In this document: positions 13,101 to 23,126 of the stretch, one piece after another | How positions within the stretch are numbered: position 1 is the stretch's first letter | Layout of the letters: every line of letters starts with the position of its first letter | Source of the DNA: Wuchereria bancrofti | Taxonomy: Eukaryota; Nematoda; Chromadorea; Rhabditida; Onchocercidae | DNA length: 64,000 nt | Assembly: GCA_005281725.1 (NCBI GenBank) | Contig: SSBO01000009.1 | Span: 3,980,163 to 4,044,162 of the forward strand | Reading direction: 5' to 3' | Position numbers and translations under genes: made by a program | The notes under the pieces: generated by a model | Told to the model about the DNA's origin: nothing | What the model saw: the letters and a program-made list of their open reading frames with translations, nothing else | Databases searched by the model: none

Positions 13101-15100
13101 ACAAAATTCTTGTTGTTAATTTTTTTTTTAAAAATTAGCCTTTCAGTGTTAATCTCCTTAATATTCTCTAACCACACGTTTGGATTCGTTGGTATACATA
13201 CTTAGATGGAGTTTGGAGTATTTCAGGTCTCACATGGATTTTGTTATTGTCACTGAAAATAGTAAATGGTATCGTTGTGCTTGGAAAAGCATGCGGACAT
13301 GTGAAGCGTTATCGTGAACTTCAAGAAAAAGCAGAATGTGAAATTTTTCGAAAAAGGGTACTGATGAGGAAAAGCAAGAGTGCTCCGAACTCACCACGAA
13401 TAAGTTTGGTTGATTTTAGTGGTGAGTTTATTATTTTGAATTTTGACAATTCACACATGATAGGACAATTCACTTTTTACTTTTCCCATGCCTATTTAGG
13501 CTTTCGGAAGATGGTTTCATCTAAAATATTTTTAACAAAAATCTGGAAATTGCTGACAATTTTTTAAATCAAAACCAAAAATTCTTGATTCTTTTATTAC
13601 GAATTTCCCTGATTTTCTTCTGCTTATTCTATTACAAATGAATTACACCTATAATCATACTTTTTCAGATGTTCTTCATCAGACAGTATCAAATAAAGGT
13701 TTCACTGTATCAGACTTAATGTCCCATTGGGATGAATTAAACCGCAGTCTGGAAACTACGCCTATTCAAGAGCCACGAAGGACAAAGTCATTGGCTATTT
13801 TCAAGTGATTATTTTTATTTAACACTAAAAGATAAAAGAATTTGATAACTCACATACTTTCTTGTTAGGCTGTTCCCACATTGTGAGGTAGCAAATTCTG
13901 TTTTCGACCTCATTATATGGAATTAGGTCAAGAATAACTGTGTAATTATCAGGATTGCATCTTATTTAGTCTTATTGATACGAACGGAACCGGTCAAAAT
14001 ATTATGTGTTCTTTTTCCTGTCGCCTTCCATCTTTGTTGCTGTAAAGATCTCACTTTTTCCAATCCTTGTAGAAAAATATCATTATCACTTTTCCTTTTT
14101 CTTCTTTTGAGATAATATTCCTTTTTCATGTTAATAATATTTATATGATTATCCTTCATTTTTACTTATTTTCCAATACTTTTAGAGACTTTCTTTAGTC
14201 ATTTCAAGTGATTATTTTTATTTAGCACTAGAAGATAACAGTGAAGAATTTGATGATTTACGTACTTTTTTAGGCTCTGTTTCCACCTAATGATATAGCG
14301 AATTTCTCGACTTCTCGACCTTAAAACTATTTGATTTGTGAAGTTTCTTTCATCAAACAAAATTGAACATTTCCAGCGTCTTTCACCTTTCATTTTAGTT
14401 TTATTTCGTCAACTTTCCCCAATGGTAATTTATGAAACTCATCAAAAACGGTATTTCCTTGACGGAAAAAATAGAAAAAAAAGCAATAAACTTTCAGTTT
14501 GAGGCGGGACATGAGATTTTCCATTTCAAGAACGGGACTAATGTTATATCTTTTTTTCATCAGCTGCAAAAAACAGCCCACACTAACTAATATGAACGTT
14601 CTAATTAACATTCACATTAACATTCTACTTTAATCTTTGTGTTACATTAATCTTGTTCCATCATTATCTTTTCTCTCCAATTCTCATGATGTTTCGGAAG
14701 TGACGATGAACTGTAAAGTCAGCGTAATTTCTTGAGCTCTCGAGCTTCAGGCTGTTCGATTTTGTTTCATAAAAAAACTGGAAGGCTTGAATGCTGGGGA
14801 GAACATTGTAGTTAACGGCAGTCGATTGATTTGTAAAGTTTCTTTTATCAAAATTAAAATCTCATTGTAATTAGTTTGTCAGCCCAGTAGATCTCTTTTT
14901 ATAGATCTCGAAGGGACAATTCACTGCCATCTCATACTACTAATACTGAAAAGGACGAGAAGGAAGATGCGTCAGAAATCGCAGACCAATCAAAGAATAC
15001 TCCGAGAAAACGTACTAGAACCACAGAATGTGAAAGTCTTTCTGATGTTCAAGCATATACAATGCTCGGTAATGCAACAGAACCTATGGAAGTACTTTGA
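10126..15100 (+). CDS. tapt-1: TAPT1 (transmembrane anterior posterior transformation protein 1) homologue
   Basis: Eleven exons in phase: 10126-10358, 10519-10684, 10936-11070, 11377-11460, 11552-11674, 11817-11953, 12170-12486, 12701-12880, 13227-13421, 13669-13804, 14905-15100; predicted 633 aa (human TAPT1 is about 567). Family signatures seen are ELTRGYSL, LEVADKLFSSFGQDI, KHAFITKFN and RRMGFIPIPL, with several hydrophobic segments between them. In vertebrates TAPT1 is a multi-pass membrane protein linked to ciliary base, Golgi traffic and skeletal patterning; the precise role in nematodes is inference. The N-terminus is acidic, and the ATG lies two bases after a CAG acceptor, so a trans-splice site or an upstream exon is possible. 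The last intron uses a weak donor (CAA|gtgatt). If it is not spliced, translation stops at TGA 13806-13808 and the basic, serine-rich last exon is lost. Confidence 0.93.
13793..14860 (+). repeat. Decayed duplicated segments inside the last TAPT1 intron
   Basis: The sequence around the end of exon 10 (from about 13793, with TTCAAGTGATTATTTTTATT and about 120 bp after it) recurs imperfectly at about 14195-14335. Shared elements continue in the same order: an AAGATAA block, a 'gaatttgat' block, a 'taggct' block and a 'gacct' block. A shorter related piece (ending in 'gtaaagtttcttttatcaaa') is at about 14730-14860. The copies are diverged and hold insertions. The second copy repeats the exon 10 donor/stop region, but no open frame leads into it. 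Confidence 0.6.
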
Positions 15101-15625
15101 TGGTATCTTTTATCTTTTTTGCTTTCTTTTATGAAAATCTAATTTTTTGAATGTAAACTGGAAAATTTTTACTTCTTCATTGCTTCTCACATATTTTGCT
15201 TAGAAAGCGGCGTACTTTTCTTAAACGATTTATATACTTCTAATGTGAAAAATTGAATATTACGAAAATTTGTCTTGTTTTGCCTTTCAAAAATGTCACT
15301 TTCCGGTGCATGATGTTTTGCAGCATTATCATGAGATACTCCAGCCAATTAATTCGAATTTTGTTAACTTTTTTAAACTTGTCTCTAATGATTTTGATGC
15401 TTTTGATATTGAATGTGCTTTTATGTGTCTCATTTCAGTTCCAGAAAATAAACAGTTCAGAAAAAAATAAGTCACTTGATGAAGACTGACAAATATGAAT
15501 AAGATAAGGATATGATTTTCGGTTTAACTCATTCTTAAGCAGAATCATTGGAGTATTTCGAAATTTCGCATTTTTAGGCTTTATTCAGTGTGAAACAGCA
15601 TGTGTGACTATTTCTTGTTTGAAAA
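15101..15625. other. Convergent 3' intergenic gap
   Basis: Gap between the ends of TAPT1 (+) and the small minus-strand gene. A 66-codon plus frame at 15270-15470 looks mildly coding-like (ends in a basic stop-proximal segment), but has no partner exons and is not called as a gene. Confidence 0.4.
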
Positions 15626-16786
15626 TTAGAAATCGATATCAAGGTTTTCAGTTTTTTCCAGTGGTGTCACTTCCTTCAGTGCTTTCTTATAAGCACTCAT
15701 TTCAGTATTATGTGTTGGATGATAAGCCCAGCGAAGCTGAAATTGCTTATTTTGGATCAGGTTGAAATTACTTCTTTCTCGATTCCAGGTTCCGGAATTT
15801 ATTTCTGGAATTATAAAGTCTTAAAGATGTCAAAATATGTAGAAGTAAATTGTAAGAGTGCTGTGCAAATGCGTTAGCATGATTTTAGTGCACTCAAAGG
15901 AAAATTACAATATTCTAAGTTAGGAAATGACGATAAGTAGAAAAATATTTTTACTTTCAAAGATTTCCAAACTCCAATTTTGTGTCTCGTGAAGCTGCAT
16001 TGTTTCCTGGTTGCTTTGGAGTCGCGTAAAAGGGCCGAAATATCCTTCAATCATTAATATAAGTCAAATTACTCAATGGACAAATCTCTCGAGTTGGTTT
16101 TATGATGTACTTTCTTATCGGTAAAAACTCAATTCCTCCGTAACAGATATTTAAGTACCTGATAATATTTCTGATCAGCTTCCGGCCATTGGTCGAATCC
16201 TTCAGGCAATGTTTCTCTTTTTTTCTTACGCCGTTTGGAACCCGATGATTTTGTATGCGATCGCTTCGTCTAGTGAATCACAGCGTTTGTGAAAAGTATG
16301 ATTATTTGTTTCGAAGTATGTTTAAAATATTCAAATTCCTAACCTCTTCAATATTACGTGACTTTTCATGATAATATAAAATCGCGAGTTTCAGAGTCAG
16401 GTTTTCAGGTTTAGAGCCTTTAATAATTGATTTTAAAGCTTACGCAAACAAGAGGTGTTTTTTCTATGAACATATTTGGAAATATACCGATTCGCTTTTC
16501 TTTTCTCCTATTGTGGAAGTGTGTGTTGGTGTCGGCGATGATTGTTCGACAGGTGTCGTACTTGCAGTTTCAGCTACCTGAATCTGTCATCTATTTTCAA
16601 TCAATTAGGGCGAGTTTTGTTAGGAATAAATTATATTCTATTCATCACTGCTAATAATATTACGGATGCATTTATAATATTTTATGCAGGGTTGGGATTA
16701 ATTAAATAAATGAGGGAACTTTGTGAGGAAAATTAGAACTCTAATCATTTCTACCCATGCAATTGATAGGGAACCTTAGCTGCCAT
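15626..16786 (-). CDS. Unrecognised small basic protein, probably about 137 aa
   Basis: Four minus-strand exons, all phase 0, join cleanly: 16577-16488, 16269-16159, 16044-15955, 15736-15626 (stop TAA at 15628-15626). They encode a Ser/Thr/Pro-rich N-terminal part, a lysine/arginine cluster (KRRKKKRETLPEGF) suited to nuclear localisation, and a C-terminal region with WAYHPTHN and a helical segment. A tiny first exon at 16786-16775 (ATG GCA GCT AAG then gt) would supply the start Met in phase and give MAAK joined to VAET; this start is a guess. The plus strand over the same exons also shows short open stretches, but they do not splice in phase. No known domain was recognised. Convergent with TAPT1 and divergent from the coiled-coil gene at 17493. 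Confidence 0.6.
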
Positions 16787-16805
16787 TTTAGTGGTCAACC
16801 GAAAA

Positions 16806-16877
16806 ATTTAATTGTGGTTATATAAAATGAGTGGATATGCAATTTAATCGTGGTTATATGAAATGAATGGATATGCA
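16806..16877. repeat. Two-copy 36-bp tandem repeat
   Basis: Two adjacent 36-bp units (16806-16841 and 16842-16877) share the block GTGGTTATAT and end in GGATATGCA. They differ at only a few positions. They lie just upstream of the small minus-strand gene. Confidence 0.8.
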
Positions 16878-17492
16878 ATTTTAGATGTTAAAATGTGCCT
16901 TCCAATGATATCTCATTTTTCGGCAACATTTACCTATTTAATTTCGTTTTGCATATATGCAAAATATAATCGGCTGACATATAGCTGGAAGCACACTTCA
17001 GTTGAAAGTTTCAGTTGGAAAGAAATCTATGTGAAGGCAAAGAAATGAAAGACATCATCCTTATAGCATCTGACATAAGTTTGACAATAATGTAAGTTGG
17101 TACTTTTGAAGATAGAGCCAGGGAAGAAACGAAGAGCGGTGATGACTTAGCAAGAAATGAATTGGTGGGGAAGGGTTGCCACAAGTTACTTTTTCTTAAA
17201 GAATTTCAAATTCCTGTGAATGCCCTTAGTATTCAACGAAGGAATAGCATTGAGTTAACTTTGTTACCATAGCGATGGGAAATGAGCAGTTTGATTCAGA
17301 TTCAATCTCTTAGAACTGTTTCAGGTCTCTATAATTTCACGCAAATTTTCAAAATGGGATTTTATATTTTCGTCTCTCCTCGTCGAATTTGTTATGTTGC
17401 TAAAACAGAACAAATTTTAGCGCTAATACTAATTTATTTTTAATGGCTTTTCATTATGATTTTATTAGGAGCTAACTTCAGAAAACGTTGCA

Positions 17493-19698
17493 ATGATTCC
17501 CATGGATCCAAAACCATCACTTGAAAATAGCACAAACGGATTGAACATATCGGTACATTCTTTTCATTATATAGAATTTCCCATTCAACTATTTATTGAT
17601 TTCAAAATTTGAGTGAGATACTCTTTATTGATGTCTTACTACAATTAAAATTTTATGTTCCCATGCTTCACAAAGTATTTACCGGATTTCTACTATTCAA
17701 GAAGAATGTCGACATGCCGATAGGAGAACCAAAAGTGGTTGCAAAAGAAGGTTTGAAATCATTCTGGCACAATTTGAAAAATGAGATCAGAAAGACTCAT
17801 GAAGGTGACATAGCACTTCCGGACCTCACAAAAGACCTTTATCGACGGGAGCAGCAGGTAAAATTCATTAACGGTACAAGTTATATTTGATTTTTTAAAA
17901 TTCACTTCTGACATGGCGATGACCTCTCACTGTGATTGACTCATTGCAAAAGTTGAAGTGATGAAAGGGTCGTCTTTTAAATCAATGAAGTGATGAAGTC
18001 CTTGTATTCCCTAATTCTTGTCATTATTGCAAAGCTTTCGTTTTCTTCGTGAAAATGATTATAATAAACACGTTGTAGAGAACTTCTCGGGTCCTCTTCC
18101 TCTAAAACTATAATTTCCTCGTAAATGTTCTGTAGCAGAGCAATCTACTTATCTACTTCCCTATTTAGTAGATTGCATTATTTGTCATTCTTTAAACTGG
18201 ACTTATCATCTGAATGCCCTGAATTCCACCGAACCAAAAAAAATCCATATTATAAGGATTTTGGGAAAATCAGCTGTACACTATAAAGTTGTGTGTTATA
18301 TTGGCATTGTTCGTGCTACACACTTGACATTTTACTTGGAAATAGAAAGCCGTAAAGATACGGTTCCAGTACATTTCAAATAACTATCCAAATGACGTTC
18401 TGTTCAAATTAATATCTTTTTTTTAATTTTCAGTTATTAAGTAACAAGCTGCACACAATAATAGTAAATGCTCGTAACTGTAAGATTGCAACGACGCAAA
18501 CTCCTTCATTAGGTGATATGCTGTTGGCTGATGGTCCGAATCCCAGATCATCACTAACTGAAGAACAAATCATAGATCTCCTAAACAGGCAAGATTCTCA
18601 ACTATCAATCGATCGTATTTCGAATCTAGTTATACAGAAGTTGGCGATTCCGAAAGCTGTTGAAGCAGACATGAAATTACTTCGGAAAAACATGAAGGAT
18701 GAGAAACATGCGGCAGTAAGTCATAAGAATAATAAAAAAAAAAACAATACAGTCTATAGTTTGAAGCAAATTCCGTATTTCCAAGTTTTAAGATTCGAAA
18801 AGTGAAAGAGGCGCAACGTAGGCATCTGAAGACATTGAAACAAAATCATATGATACAACTAGAAAGTATTGAGTCTCAAAATGATCAAAAAATAAGTGGA
18901 TTGCAGAGTCATATAAGACGAATAGAGGTGAGTGATCTTATTTTTGTACTGATAATTTTGAATACTGAGAACGGCAGTTTATTTTAAAACATGTTAAATC
19001 ATTTAACTTATACTATTTTTAGAGATTATTTTAAATCCTAATCATTTCAGAAGGAAAAAAAAACAGTGGAAGGTAAGCTAGACAGCTGTGAAAGAAAACT
19101 GAGGAGCATAGAGGCAAGCATCATTAAAATTGAAGCGGAAAATCGTATGCTTTATGAAGAAAACCGAACATTCAAGCAGGATTTCGTGAAACGACACGAT
19201 ATGAATCAAAACCTTCATGTAATCGATGACCTTGACCCTCTTTTGATAACATTGTTGGATTGGATTCCTTCTGCTATTTTTAACATTACTGTTATTAAGC
19301 ATACCCACCGCACATCAGAGTTAATCTAAATGAACGAGACTTTCATACTTTTCAACATCATACTACTAAATATTTTCTACTTTCAGAAGAGCGCATTACT
19401 TATCAGTGAGCTTAAGGATAAACTTAGAAAGTCCGAAGAAGCACAAGAATTGATTCTGCAACAATTTCGCCTTTTAGAAACAGAACGTGATGAACTTATC
19501 GAAGCGATTTATAATGGGATACATGAAGTGAGTCATTCACTAAAAATTTTCTGTTGAAAATTTTCTCAAGAAGCGAACCAAATCCCCGAATTAATGCTGT
19601 ACTCAACATTAATAATTTAGGTGGGAAAAGTAAATCATATGAGCAACAGGATCCTGGCATACGAGATTACAAAAGCAGAGGATCAAGTTGGAGAATAA
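17493..19698 (+). CDS. Coiled-coil protein, weakly GAS8/DRC4-like at its C-terminus, 339 aa
   Basis: Seven exons, every junction phase 0: 17493-17552, 17702-17857, 18434-18715, 18793-18927, 19051-19218, 19387-19527, 19621-19698. A CTTCAG acceptor 13 bp before the ATG suggests trans-splicing. Residues from about 170 on are heptad-rich, highly charged coiled coil with few helix breakers; the first 150 residues are less regular. The segment [19 protein letters not shown] resembles the GAS8/DRC4 motif that ends in IQEV (nexin-dynein regulatory complex subunit of motile cilia). It also sits at a similar place before the C-terminus, although this protein stops about 90 residues earlier than human GAS8. 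Coiled coils resemble each other by composition, so homology is only a suggestion. Nematodes lack motile cilia, so a DRC role would be surprising. Confidence 0.78.
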
Positions 19699-21286
19699 AA
19701 GTGAGATATCGATACCCTTATTGACAACTACGTTTTAAAAGAAAACTGAATATATGCCCGTACCATTAGGCGATAAGTAGCGTGGCATATTTCTGCAAAA
19801 CCCATTGATCTTTTGGTTTTTTTTACATATTTCCATAATCCTACAGCTCTTTGTATCTATTTTCGCAATAAGGCCGAATACAACAAGAGCTACTGCATCC
19901 CTCCCAAATTTTCTGCCCTGAAAAAAAAATACATGGGATAACGAAACCTAATTCCATTTCGGAGGCTGCGTGTAACTTTGTTTGAACCAATTCCGAGCCA
20001 ATTTTTAATCAAGTTTCAAGCTTGAAATCGTCTCAAACAGTATTAAACAGTTAATGAACACAATAACTATCACCGTTCCAAAGCAAAAAAGACAAAACTT
20101 TTCTAAATATTACAACAGTAAGTATAGTGCACAATGAAAATTTAAGAACCAGATGGAACAAATGCCTTCACTATATGATATTTCAAAATGCTTTGTTGAA
20201 TTCAATCTGCACTGCAATGAAATTGATAAAAAGTATAACAGTTACGAAACGCCGCTATCGTGATCACTGCTTCGTGAATGCCAGACTAAAATTAAGTTTG
20301 TAAATCCGAATCTCATTTTCAAACTGCCACATTCAACCAATTATGAGCGTATCATTGTAGAAGAATTTAACATTTTCACAAATACAGTAAAACGGATGTC
20401 CATCAAGAGAATATGACAGTTGTGGAAAACATAAAGTAATTCAACCTTATGCTGAATAGCGTAATATACGTTTAGGCACACTCATATATGCAAAAAATGC
20501 TTTATGATTAACACGAGATCACTGCGAAATTAAAAGATTAAACAACAGAAAATGGAGGATACAAAGTCAGAATATAAGCATAAAAAACCAAGAAATTGAG
20601 CAATCGATTTAAAATCATGAGGCATATCTCCATATCTAATTGACAGTCAACAATTATAGTTCAGTTACAAATACAGGTGACTAAAATAAAGCAATATTAT
20701 TCACAAGAAATTAAAAGATATAGCAACTGTGATTTACAATCTAATATTTTCTCATTAAACGAGGATAAAAAGGCTCCGGCGTAGACAGTTCTATTGAAGC
20801 ATGTAATTAGCTGCAGAGGGTATAACAACCCATCGTGACATTTCTTCATTTATAAAAACCACTTAAAATTTTTGGATCCAAGTTAACATCTCTTAAAAAA
20901 CGCTCCGTCAAATAACCTTCAACATCGAAAGGTGCGAAATCTAAAATAAATTCTCATTTAACAAATAAAATTTGCCAATCTTCAAAGGAAAAGTGTAGTC
21001 TATAAGCCTTATTAGGAAATGGATGTGATCAATTGTAAAATGATCATTGAGAGTTTTAAGAGACTTTTCGACGACTGACATCTACCTCTAATATTATGAG
21101 TTTCTTTTGTCACCAAGGAACAAATGACAATGACTGCAACGGCCACTCCCAAATCTACAGCAGCCATCATTCAAACTATTTAGCTGACACCATTAAATAT
21201 TTATGTAATGAATGTGTCAAGTAACCTAGTTATAAGTCAGATATTTCAAGAATTAGCACTAATACAGATAACTAATTTCAAAGAAT
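19699..21286. other. Intergenic, no gene seen
   Basis: About 1.6 kb, AT-rich, between two plus-strand genes. Contains only short random frames. A TTTCAAAG acceptor-like site precedes the next ATG at 21287. Confidence 0.55.
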
Positions 21287-21793
21287 ATGGCGATCGCACA
21301 ACCACTTTTGAAAACCAATCAGAAAAACGACCTTCTGGTAGCTGCCCCTTGGGTCGATAATGCTGGATGGTTTTATCAGGATGACCGTCCGGAGTACGAA
21401 GAAATTCTTCAGTTGCTGAAAAGCAACAATCATAGTAAGAATGAAAAATTTTCCATATATCATTGATATCCCTTTAATCCAATGGTTAGGAAGAATGACT
21501 AATTCAATTTTTCCCTCCGACACTAACCTTTCATTAAAACCGATACAGTTTCCATATTTATACATTTTGTAGCATCTGATGACATACGAGTACGAATCCG
21601 TCTAGACAGTGCAGGGATTTGCATATTCCTAAAAGATCAATTTTTTGAGATAATTTCAAAGCATGCACGTAGAACATTGAAGCTCCACCTCGTCCCAAGT
21701 GACGGAAGATCAAATTTCCAAACCATTACATCCGGTACGCAATATCGCTACCTCCGACGATGTCTATATAAAATGCTTGATCAGTCTTGGTGA
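21287..21793 (+). CDS. Unrecognised 122-aa protein, two exons
   Basis: Exons 21287-21434 and 21573-21793 join in phase (1/2) and run from ATG to TGA for 122 residues. The protein begins MAIAQPLLK, has an acidic helical stretch (DDRPEYEEILQLLK), a middle of alternating hydrophobic residues (RVRIRLDSAGICIFL) suggesting beta strands, and a basic C-terminus (YRYLRRCLYK). There is no signal peptide or membrane segment. The ATG follows a TTTCAAAG acceptor-like site by three bases, compatible with trans-splicing. The gene could instead splice at 21731 (a gt follows TCCG) into something downstream that I could not find. No family recognised. Confidence 0.55.
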
Positions 21794-22703
21794 ACAGATG
21801 AAAACAAATCGAGACAAACAATATGAAGACAAGTGTTTTAGAAATTTCTTGTTCATCCAATAAAACTATAGTCATATTTATGAAATTGTAAAGTAACGAA
21901 ATATTTACATCAACAACATACATTTCATTTCTGCAAGGTTTTTCACTGTGAGCACCATACTGATTCAGTGTTCTCTCACCTGAAAATATTGAAAAAAAAA
22001 AATATTTGCTAAACTGATTATCAACATGTGTAAAAAAAGCTGTCAAACTTTAAAAAATGTGTCTATTGATGCAGTAATTCTGTTGATACCATATTTCATC
22101 TTCACCAAAAAACAATAACTATTTACATGAAAACTGGAAAAGCGAAAAAACAAAATTTTAAAAGATAGAATTTAAAATTTTATATTTATGTCAAGTTTCT
22201 AGTACAAACAACTAACAAATCCCTGATCGAGTTGGTAAGTTTCGACGTCCATTATAAACCAACGTTGAACGGGGCACTGCTGACGAATGACCCACTTTAT
22301 ACATTCTAAACTATATATATATATATATAGTGATAACGAATAAAAATACATGCCGTTAAAACGATCAGGAATAACGTAATAGATGATAGGATAACGGATA
22401 ACGTAATAGCTGGCAACAGTAATACCTGGAATACAGATGTTAGGTCTATATAAGTGAACACGAAAATACAACACTTACCAAATAAAGTAAATTCTTGATA
22501 ACATCTTGCTGATTCTCAAACTAAATATTACCAGTAACAGTACATCATGACCTTTAAAATTTAGACTGTTTCATTCCACAACATACAATGCATAATTCCA
22601 GAACAAACCATCACAATAAGGTAACCCACTTCTCCGTAATATACCTCAGAAAGAATGGAAGTGCACGGTGAACTGGAATGGCACAAGGTTCGTTGTTCTC
22701 CTT
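21732..22703 (-). CDS. Tentative minus-strand gene overlapping the 3' end of the 122-aa gene
   Basis: Short minus-strand exons with good splice signals fall at about 22703-22647 (donor gtatat), 22520-22479 (donor gtaagt), 22312-22209, 21985-21904 (acceptor TTTTCAG) and 21800-21732. One phase-consistent path encodes pieces such as HSSSPCTSILSE, FENQQDVIKNLLYL, MYKVGHSSAVPRSTL, RTLNQYGAHSEKPC and YIDIVGGSDIAYRM before a stop. No start codon was found and another frame of the third exon is also open, so the model is fragile. The last exon would lie antisense to the final exon of the plus-strand gene. No domain recognised. Confidence 0.3.
22312..22330. repeat. (TA)n microsatellite
   Basis: A run of alternating T and A of about 19 bp, next to a putative acceptor of the tentative minus-strand gene. 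It is self-complementary. Confidence 0.8.
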
Positions 22704-23126
22704 AACGCGGTTCGTTAAAAATTGTTTTGAAATTTGTGGTGGATTTCATTTGTTTGTTTTTTACACTTGGAAGTAAGTTATTAGCAGTGATGTCTTTGTG
22801 GAAATCTTTGCAAGAATTAAAGACGTTCAGTTAGTATCTGAAATCAGAATTACATTCATAAAAATAGATAGAGAGTAAAGGTTAGAAATCGATAGAGAAT
22901 CATTATGAACCGTGCATGTGGTGCCTACTACCTGTGACATGATGACTCGTAGAGAAGGACTTGAGTTGGTTGGTATCCTTCAAAAGTATTAATGATCTTG
23001 GATTTGCCCAAAAGATATTTCACCTATGCGAAACGTGTGTCTCCCAAGTCGACGGACCAGCGACTTTTCCGCTAGTGTAAAATGTAGTTGATGTTTATGA
23101 ATTTTTGGATTCAGATAACGACTGAA

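Noticed and set aside
15270..15470. 66-codon frame suspected to be a nuclear-receptor ligand-domain exon
   Set aside because: The resemblance is only a short helical pattern; no DNA-binding domain or adjoining exon is present.
16194..16206. GGTCGAATCC string resembling a tRNA B box
   Set aside because: It lies inside a coding exon on the other strand and no cloverleaf or A box surrounds it.
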